The notes under the pieces are model-generated. The model did no database searches and was not told the origin of the DNA. It saw nothing but the letters and a program-made list of their open reading frames with translations. Shown here one piece after another: positions 57,487-64,000 of a stretch of 64,000 nt of DNA (the first letter of the stretch is position 1; each line of letters begins with the position of its first letter). The position numbers and the translations under genes are program-made. The DNA is from Tragulus kanchil (taxonomy: Eukaryota; Chordata; Mammalia; Artiodactyla; Tragulidae). The stretch is taken from NCBI GenBank assembly GCA_022376925.1, contig JAIOJX010000030.1, forward strand, positions 168,697,298-168,761,297, in the 5' to 3' direction.

Positions 57487-57622
57487 ACCTCTTAGAAATG
57501 CAGAGTCTCAGGCCCTGTCCCTGCTCTAGGAGAGATCAGGATCTGCATTTTAACAAGTTCCCCAGGCCATATAAAGTGCCTTAATGTTCCCAGGGTCCTA
57601 GTCAGGCAGCAGAGCCAGGGCT
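57487..57622. repeat. MER5A-like remnant, D17 copy
   Basis: Same sequence as 56385-56520 through D17. Confidence 0.6.
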
Positions 57623-58619
57623 GCCCCACATGATGTAAAAAGGGCATCAATTCTCATACGGCACAGGAAAATGCGGGGGCCCCCTCAATACAAGTCAGAT
57701 CGAATGAGAAAGCCCTCCTGTTTTCTTTCACTTACCTCCCTGCCCCAACTCTCTTAGCCACAGCTCCGATGTCAACTTCATGCCTGTCTAGTGGGGAACA
57801 CACACATGTCCATCTCGCAGCAAACCACACACACCTATCTGGCTGCCGTGACTTAGCTCACTGAGCCCCTGCCTGTGAGAGCACGTGCCTCTAGGCGACG
57901 ATCACGGCTGGAAAGGCATTATCCCCGCTAGAGGAATCAAAGGTACTGGAGAGCAGGTGAAGAGCTTGGGGAGAAGGGGAGAGGAAGCAGAGGCCCCCCT
58001 CCAGTGAGCCAGCTCCTCGCTCTGATGCAGAGACCCACTGGGCGGTGGCTGGAGCTGAGTCACATTCCAGCTCTGAAGCTGAGCAGGGGTGCCACCCTGA
58101 CCATCGCTAGCCACGCCCACAGCCCTTTTCTCAACACCCAGAGGAGGAGCCAAAGCCCAATCAGGATCAAACCGCCCAACAAACCAGCTCTCAACCTGGT
58201 GGAGAAACGGCCAGATGGGGGCTCAGGGAAGGAGGGGTGCGGCGCCCCGGAATGCTGGCTGGCCACCCGATGCTCCCTCACCAAGACAAGGTCTTACTCC
58301 TTTCTCAAGGGACGCACGGGCAAGCCTTCTCTCCCACTTTCCCAGACCATTCACTCCAGAAACACGTGAAGCAGCCACTCTGGAGCAGGCGCTCTCGCCT
58401 GGCCCAGGCTGCACGGTGGGATGCGAAGCAGCAGGCCTGAGATTCAGACACAAATGTGAACACCAGCCCAGGACACTGAACTTCTCGGGCTCCTCCCAAG
58501 CAGAACACCCAGCTCCCCAGGTCAAGGTCAAGAGAGTCCTCCCCAGTAGGACACCTACCTGCACACAAGAGGCATTCAACTGTCCTAAGAGCCGCCTTTT
58601 ACTGCCTTCCGGCTTTTTA

Positions 58620-58765
58620 TCAGGCACTTTTCTAAATACTTCTTACATGAATTCAATGTCATTTCAGTTACATTTTCACAACCAACCCATTCAACTGGAC
58701 GTTTAGAGCGATTAAGTGACTTCCCAAGGTCACCTTGCAAACAGAGCATCAACTCCCCCAGGGCT
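58620..58765. repeat. MIR SINE remnant
   Basis: CAGGCACTTTTCTAAATACTTC, GAATTCAATGTCATTTC and AGAGCGATTAAGTGACTTCCC, followed by AAGGTCACCTTGC, match the well-conserved MIR core (GTTAAGTAACTTGCCCAAGGTCAC). Confidence 0.8.
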
Positions 58766-59885
58766 GTGGGCTGGGCCCAGGCTTCCCCTCTGTTCTGTTG
58801 CTTCTCATCCAGAGTCACTCCCTCCCCTGTCTAGGGTCCTAGGGATTCCTTTTGTTGCTAAGTTTCATTTTCCTTCCTAAGACATGGGGTCAGCTTGGAG
58901 CAAGCGGAGGACAATTTCAAGTCAACAACTGGAAGAAATAAAACTGATCACAGGGAAAATAGGGAACACACTTGTGAAAACGCAGCATTTCAAACCTGGC
59001 CCCATATCACCCTTCTCTGAGTTGCTCCTCCACTGTTTCCAACACCACTAACTTCCAGTTCTCTAAAGCACGTGCATTTACCCCTGGACTGAACAAGGCT
59101 ATTTACACAGGAAAAACACCACCACCACCAAAAACCCTCCGCAGGAAAAAAAATTTTCTGTTATAATTAATTTGCCCAGTACATTAGGAGGATCGCACAT
59201 GTATTTATACTCAAGCACTGTATACTTAAGTGGACATCTGCCCGAATTTCACAGACATGACTGATGCAAAACTGAATGTGCTCGCAGTCAATGGTTACTA
59301 TTGCTCCCAAACTTAATAATACACAGAGGAAGATGCAAAAACACCGGGAAGGCCAAGAGCAGATTTCCAGCCACAGAGAGACGACCCCTGCTGTCACGGA
59401 GACCCAGCTGCTGGGTGTTCAGCTGGGACAGAGCGGAGGCAGAGGGAGGAATGTGCTGGAAATACACCGTCGACAACTGGGCGTCCCAGAAGAGACATCA
59501 TCCGACCTCTCTGGGGACAGAGCCTCCCTTGTGACACGCTTACTTTCTGCTCAAGTGCTTGGGCCCTGGAAGACTGGAGGACACTGTTTCACTGTGTGCA
59601 CTCAAAAGTTTGCCCAGAGGCATCAGAGTCCACAGCCCACAGTGAGATCAAGCCATCAACAAGACCCTCGTGTACTCCATTTTCCCCCCCTCCTGTCTCA
59701 CTGCCCTGCAACAAAGGACGTATCTAGTTTCCACTGCTAAGAAAGCACAAGCGTTATCTGGGTGTTCTTGGGCAGGAAAATGAGAGTTAATGCTCGAAGG
59801 CAGCAGAACTTTGCACAAGGTCACCTGGGATGCTGAGTTCCAGGTGAATTTTGCCCAGGCACACACATATTCAAGAATGTTTCCA
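58766..59885. other. Unrecognised mixed-composition sequence
   Basis: No gene or known repeat recognised. A short (ACC)n run (CACCACCACCACC) is at about 59118-59130. The part from 59161 is duplicated by D18. Confidence 0.5.
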
Positions 59886-60200
59886 GGGCTTCCCTGGTGG
59901 CTCAGTGGTAAAGAACCCGCCTGCCAATGCAGGAGACATGGGTTCGATCCCTGGTCTGCGAGGATTCCCACATGCCTCAGAGGAACAAGCCTGTGTGTCA
60001 CAACTACGGAGCCTGAGCGTAGAAGCCGGGAGCCACAGCTACGGAAGCCCACGCACCCTAAAGCCCATGATCTGACACAAGAGAAGCCACTGCAAGGAGA
60101 AGCTCAAGCACCCCAAGCAGAGAGTAGCCCCTGCCTGCCGCAACTACAGGAAAGCCCGTGCAGCAACGAAGGCCCAGCATAGTCAAAAACTAAAATAAGT
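59886..60200 (+). repeat. Bov-tA-type SINE, full length
   Basis: Head GGGCTTCCCTGGTGGCTCAG, CCTGCCAATGCAGGAGAC, B box GGTTCGATCCCTGG, CACTGCAAGGAGAAGC, AGAGAGTAGCCCC and CAGCAACGAAGGCCCAGC, with an A-rich tail. All expected Bov-tA landmarks are present. Repeated at 61005-61318 by D18. Confidence 0.94.
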
Positions 60201-61004
60201 AATCAAGTATATATAAATGTTTTGCCAATGATCTGAAAAAATTACAAGGACAGCCACTGCAAGTCAAGAACAATCAAGATTATAATTAATTTGCCCAGTA
60301 CATTAGGAGGATCGCACATGTATTTATACTCAAGCACTGTATACTTAAGTGGACATCTGCCCGAATTTCACAGACATGACTGATGCAAAACTGAATGTGC
60401 TCGCAGTCAATGGTTACTATTGCTCCCAAACTTAATAATACACAGAGGAAGATGCAAAAACACCGGGAAGGCCAAGAGCAGATTTCCAGCCACAGAGAGA
60501 CGACCCCTGCTGTCACGGAGACCCAGCTGCTGGGTGTTCAGCTGGGACAGAGCGGAGGCAGAGGGAGGAATGTGCTGGAAATACACCGTCGACAACTGGG
60601 CGTCCCAGAAGAGACATCATCCGACCTCTCTGGGGACAGAGCCTCCCTTGTGACACGCTTACTTTCTGCTCAAGTGCTTGGGCCCTGGAAGACTGGAGGA
60701 CACTGTTTCACTGTGTGCACTCAAAAGTTTGCCCAGAGGCATCAGAGTCCACAGCCCACAGTGAGATCAAGCCATCAACAAGACCCTCGTGTACTCCATT
60801 TTCCCCCCCTCCTGTCTCACTGCCCTGCAACAAAGGACGTATCTAGTTTCCACTGCTAAGAAAGCACAAGCGTTATCTGGGTGTTCTTGGGCAGGAAAAT
60901 GAGAGTTAATGCTCGAAGGCAGCAGAACTTTGCACAAGGTCACCTGGGATGCTGAGTTCCAGGTGAATTTTGCCCAGGCACACACATATTCAAGAATGTT
61001 TCCA

Positions 61005-61318
61005 GGGCTTCCCTGGTGGCTCAGTGGTAAAGAACCCGCCTGCCAATGCAGGAGACATGGGTTCGATCCCTGGTCTGCGAGGATTCCCACATGCCTCAGA
61101 GGAACGAAGCCTGTGTGTCACAACTACGGAGCCTGAGCGTAGAAGCCGGGAGCCACAGCTACGGAAGCCCACGCACCCTAAAGCCCATGATCTGACACAA
61201 GAGAAGCCACTGCAAGGAGAAGCTCAAGCACCCCAAGCAGAGAGTAGCCCCTGCCTGCCGCAACTACAGGAAAGCCCGTGCAGCAACGAAGGCCCAGCAT
61301 AGTCAAAAACTAAAATAA
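61005..61318 (+). repeat. Bov-tA-type SINE, D18 copy
   Basis: Same insertion as 59886-60200, repeated by D18. Confidence 0.94.
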
Positions 61319-61429
61319 GTAATCAAGTATATAAAAAAATGTTTTGATTGCTTTCAACCCTTAGGTTATAAAGCTAGTCAACAACTAAACCACTGTTAAC
61401 ACTCTGAGAATCACAGACAAACATGTCCA

Positions 61430-61863
61430 CGGAGTTAGCTGAAGATACATTACTTTATTTTCAGAAAGAGATGGTCAAAGGGGACGAGGGGCCAGAGATA
61501 CAGAGGCATTCCGGCAACACAGCAAAACCATCCAATCAGTTAATCGAAAACAAAATGAAAAATACTGCCAACCAGTTTTAACCCACCCCCCAACACACAT
61601 AGGTAACATTTCACCGTTTTACAGAAACGAAAATCCTAAATGCTGGAGATAAAAGTATATAGCACCTTGTGCTTCACCTTGGCAGGGAGACTGCGATGGC
61701 TCAGAGACGTCCACTGGGTTTCCGCTCTCAGTCCTCGCACGCAGGCCCGCTGGCTTCCCTCGGTGGCATCGTACTTCCAGGCTTTGTCGTGGAGGAGACG
61801 GGTAAGCGGCAGTCCATCTGGGGGACAGTGAAGCACTCTGAAATACGTGGTCTCCACATCTTT
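61430..61863 (-). CDS. Candidate terminal exon of an unidentified gene
   Basis: On the minus strand a pyrimidine-rich acceptor (CTTGTTCCCCTGCTAG) precedes position 61863. The open frame begins KDVETTYFRVLHCPPDGLPL, includes LLHDKAWKYDATEGSQRAC and ends KVLYTFISSI with a stop at about 61636. About 200 nt of 3' UTR follows, with AATAAA at 61459-61454. Together with the upstream exon at 62055-62146 it reads in frame. I do not recognise the protein family. The peptide looks like real protein in composition, but coding status is inferred from splice signals only. The right-hand D19 copy carries a frameshift. Confidence 0.45.
61454..61459 (-). promoter_or_regulatory. Polyadenylation signal of the candidate gene
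   Basis: AATAAA on the minus strand about 180 nt after the stop codon of the candidate terminal exon. Cleavage would be expected at about 61430-61440. D19 repeats it at 62594-62589. Confidence 0.45.
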
Positions 61864-62054
61864 CTAGCAGGGGAACAAGGCCCTGGACTCCCCAGATCTG
61901 AGGCACAAATGACGCCTGGCTGATCCATCCATGGGCGGTTGACGGAATCAAGACCCCCTTTCCAGGCCAGCAACTGGGGTACCGGGGCAAGGCAGAAATA
62001 CCACACATGAAATGCCAGGTCCATTCCCTTGCAGCTCTCGAGAGTCGAACGCAC

Positions 62055-62146
62055 CTTCCACAAACACCTAGAGGGATCCAGTGTTAAGTGATGGACTTTA
62101 CACTGGCCTCCAAGAAACAGACAAGAGACTCGGGTGGCCTGTTTTG
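62055..62146 (-). CDS. Candidate penultimate exon of the same gene
   Basis: On the minus strand a polypyrimidine acceptor (CTTTCCAACTTCTTCAG) is followed by a 92-nt open segment. It translates as a partial codon plus KQATRVSCLFLGGQCKVHHL and TLDPSRCLWK, and ends at TGGAAG before GTGCGT. A 191-bp intron would separate it from the terminal exon, and the phases agree. Both splice signals are plausible, not perfect. The same exon is intact at 63188-63279 in the D19 copy. Confidence 0.42.
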
Positions 62147-62763
62147 CTGAAGAAGTTGGAAAGATGGATCTTTCTGTCTGAAGTGCCGAGTTGTCCTCAC
62201 ACTTAACCCCTGACTGTCAGAATCTTCCAGGGCCTGTAATGAACATACTTTCACAAGGCACCAGAAGGGAGCAGAGCACAGCTCCTAACTTAAGATGACC
62301 TAGCTGCTCAAGCCCTAGGACGGGCTCTGACGTCCCCATGGAGAAAGGGCATAGTGGAAGCCGAGGTGAGGGAGAGCCCGGACGGGAATGGCAGATTCCT
62401 GGACACCAGGCCTCTTGTTCTGCAAAGGCAATGGAGCAGGGCCGAATAGGACGGGCTCCCGGGTATAGTAAAAAAAAGTCAATAAAAAGGCTTTATTAGG
62501 TTATAAAGCTAGTCAACAACTAAACCACTGTTAACACTCTGAGAATCACAGACAAACATGTCCACGGAGTTAGCTGAAGATACATTACTTTATTTTCAGA
62601 AAGAGATGGTCAAAGGGGACGAGGGGCCAGAGATACAGAGGCATTCCGGCAACACAGCAAAACCATCCAATCAGTTAATCGAAAACAAAATGAAAAATAC
62701 TGCCAACCAGTTTTAACCCACCCCCCAACACACATAGGTAACATTTCACCGTTTACAGAAACG

Positions 62764-62996
62764 AAAATCCTAAATGCTGGAGATAAAAGTATATAGCACC
62801 TTGTGCTTCACCTTGGCAGGAGACTGCGATGGCTCAGAGACGTCCACTGGGTTTCCGCTCTCAGTCCTCGCACGCAGGCCCGCTGGCTTCCCTCGGTGGC
62901 ATCGTACTTCCAGGCTTTGTCGTGGAGGAGACGGGTAAGCGGCAGTCCATCTGGGGGACAGTGAAGCACTCTGAAATACGTGGTCTCCACATCTTT
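62764..62996 (-). pseudogene. D19 copy of the terminal exon, frameshifted
   Basis: Same acceptor and peptide start as the exon at 61863. A G run in GGCAGGAGACTG is one base shorter than at 61680 (GGCAGGGAGACTG), so the frame changes after LSHRSL and stops early. If D19 is an assembly overlap, this is a sequencing error and not a pseudogene. Confidence 0.45.
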
Positions 62997-63187
62997 CTAG
63001 CAGGGGAACAAGGCCCTGGACTCCCCAGATCTGAGGCACAAATGACGCCTGGCTGATCCATCCATGGGCGGTTGACGGAATCAAGACCCCCTTTCCAGGC
63101 CAGCAACTGGGGTACCGGGGCAAGGCAGAAATACCACACATGAAATGCCAGGTCCATTCCCTTGCAGCTCTCGAGAGTCGAACGCAC

Positions 63188-63279
63188 CTTCCACAAACAC
63201 CTAGAGGGATCCAGTGTTAAGTGATGGACTTTACACTGGCCTCCAAGAAACAGACAAGAGACTCGGGTGGCCTGTTTTG
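63188..63279 (-). CDS. D19 copy of the candidate penultimate exon
   Basis: Identical by eye to 62055-62146, with the same acceptor and donor. Confidence 0.4.
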
Positions 63280-63586
63280 CTGAAGAAGTTGGAAAGATGG
63301 ATCTTTCTGTCTGAAGTGCCGAGTTGTCCTCACACTTAACCCCTGACTGTCAGAATCTTCCAGGGCCTGTAATGAACATACTTTCACAAGGCACCAGAAG
63401 GGAGCAGAGCACAGCTCCTAACTTAAGATGACCTAGCTGCTCGAAGCCCTAGGACGGGCTCTGACGTCCCCCATGGAGAAAGGGCATAGTGGAAGCCGAG
63501 GTGAGGGAGAGCCCCGGGACGGGGAATGGCAGATTCCTGGACACCAGGCCTCTTGTTCTGCAAAGGCAATGGAGCAGGGCCGAATG

Positions 63587-63964
63587 GCGCCAGCAGAGCT
63601 TTGGAGAAGTCAATTGATAACTCTCGACCTGGGTGGGGTGCACAAGGGGCTGTGACTTGAGATGAAACAGGAGTATTTCTGGTCCAACGCGGCAGAAGAA
63701 GGGGGTGACGTGGAGCCCAGGGGTGCAGACAGCAGACCGCTTCTGCTGCAGAACTGCAGCCCTGGGAACCTACGGCATCGGAACACTTTCCTGGGGTCCT
63801 CTTCCTCTAGCAGGCTTCCTCCTCAGGTCCCCTCATAGTCCAGATCTCCTTCAGCTAGGACGTGAGCTGGTCGACGAGTGCCCCTTGGCCCCCTGTGTCA
63901 ACGGCAGTGGAAGCAGTGAGCTCAGCAGCTGAGGTTTTTCCGCCACTGCCAACCTGGAGCTTAC
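63587..63964. other. Unrecognised GC-rich sequence, possible intron
   Basis: No repeat recognised. Minus-strand reading is compatible with intronic sequence between a possible exon at the window edge and the candidate exons downstream. Confidence 0.35.
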
Positions 63965-64000
63965 GTGCTGATGGCGAAGGCCAGAGCGAAGAGTCATCCA
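63965..64000 (-). other. Possible exon end at window edge
   Basis: On the minus strand the sequence CTTCGCCATCAGCAC is followed by GTAAGC, a good splice donor, at 63964. All 36 visible bases are open in at least one frame. It could be an upstream exon of the candidate gene, but too little is visible to judge. Confidence 0.25.

Larger units (their letters stand above)
56265..58467 (+). repeat. Tandem direct duplication D17 (unit 1,102 bp)
   Basis: The block 56265-57366 recurs at 57367-58467. The left copy ends AACACCAGCGCCCCCTCAAG, where the right copy reads AACACCAGCCCAGGACAC. Indels include GGGACGACGGGC versus GGGACGCACGGGC. The inverted-repeat right arm and a MER5A-like remnant are doubled. 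Confidence 0.93.
59161..61347 (+). repeat. Tandem direct duplication D18 (unit 1,119 bp)
   Basis: The block 59161-60279 recurs at 60280-61347. The left copy ends with about 54 bases (60226-60279) that have no match where the right copy continues. A single-base difference occurs in the SINE (GAACAAGCC versus GAACGAAGCC). Confidence 0.93.
61361..63586 (+). repeat. Tandem direct duplication D19 (unit about 1,135 bp)
   Basis: The block 61361-62495 recurs at 62496-63586. The left copy ends in about 45 corrupted or unmatched bases after GGGCCGAAT (AGGACGGGCTCCCGGGTATAG, then an A-rich run). Several one-base indels separate the copies. One breaks the candidate coding frame in the right copy. Two candidate exons are doubled. 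Confidence 0.93.

Noticed and set aside
63449..63643. Third candidate exon on the minus strand with acceptor TGCCTTTGCAG near 63560
   Set aside because: The acceptor looks good, but all three frames hit stops before any convincing donor.
1..64000. CRISPR array, bacterial mobile system or operon
   Set aside because: No short regularly spaced repeats with unique spacers and no prokaryotic gene organisation. All direct repeats are long, adjacent duplications or mammalian interspersed repeats.

Overview
The window is mammalian nuclear DNA from an even-toed ungulate, almost certainly a ruminant. It carries Bov-A2-type and Bov-tA/CHR-type tRNA-derived SINEs, L1 ORF2 sequence, and remnants of older mammalian repeats (MIR, MER5A-like). 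The species cannot be fixed from the sequence. The most frequent SINE has a tRNA-Glu-like head and an unfamiliar body built around GCATGCGC, present at ten independent loci, which may mark a lineage outside well-studied cattle and sheep. There is no bacterial, viral or operon content. Almost every long open frame is transposon sequence or a low-complexity by-product.

Layout. 1-2.06 kb: a SINE, then unrecognised sequence. 4.3-6.4 kb: a truncated copy of an unclassified dispersed repeat, here called family R. 6.44-13.2 kb: an old minus-strand L1 broken by three SINEs and a younger L1. 13.26-14.87 kb: a second, GC-rich family R copy. 14.97-21.25 kb: a plus-strand L1 with broken ORF2 and an exceptional 67-bp target-site duplication. 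21.3-25.3 kb: SINEs. 25.6-34.0 kb: about 8.4 kb of homopyrimidine minisatellite with higher-order structure. 34.0-38.0 kb: the longest family R copy, holding a probable solo LTR. 38.2-41.1 kb: a degenerate ancient L1. 41-48 kb: SINEs and ancient DNA-transposon remnants. 48-64 kb: GC-richer, less repetitive DNA ending in two candidate minus-strand exons of an unidentified gene with a polyadenylation signal.

The dominant pattern is technical or very unusual. Nineteen head-to-tail direct duplications are strung along the window. Seventeen have units of about 1,049-1,182 bp and the two shortest lie in the minisatellite. Unit content is unrelated from one to the next, copies are near-identical, and at least eleven left-hand copies end in a short unmatched or corrupted stretch. 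The extra copies total about 20 kb, roughly 31% of the window. The simplest reading is unmerged contig or read overlaps in the assembly, not biology. Feature counts, the broken L1 ORF2 and the doubled exons should be read with that in mind.

I found no new gene system. The leads most likely to be real biology are family R, the GCATGCGC SINE, the 67-bp target-site duplication, the homopyrimidine array, a 96%-identical 69-bp inverted repeat, and the unidentified 3' gene end near 61.4-62.2 kb.
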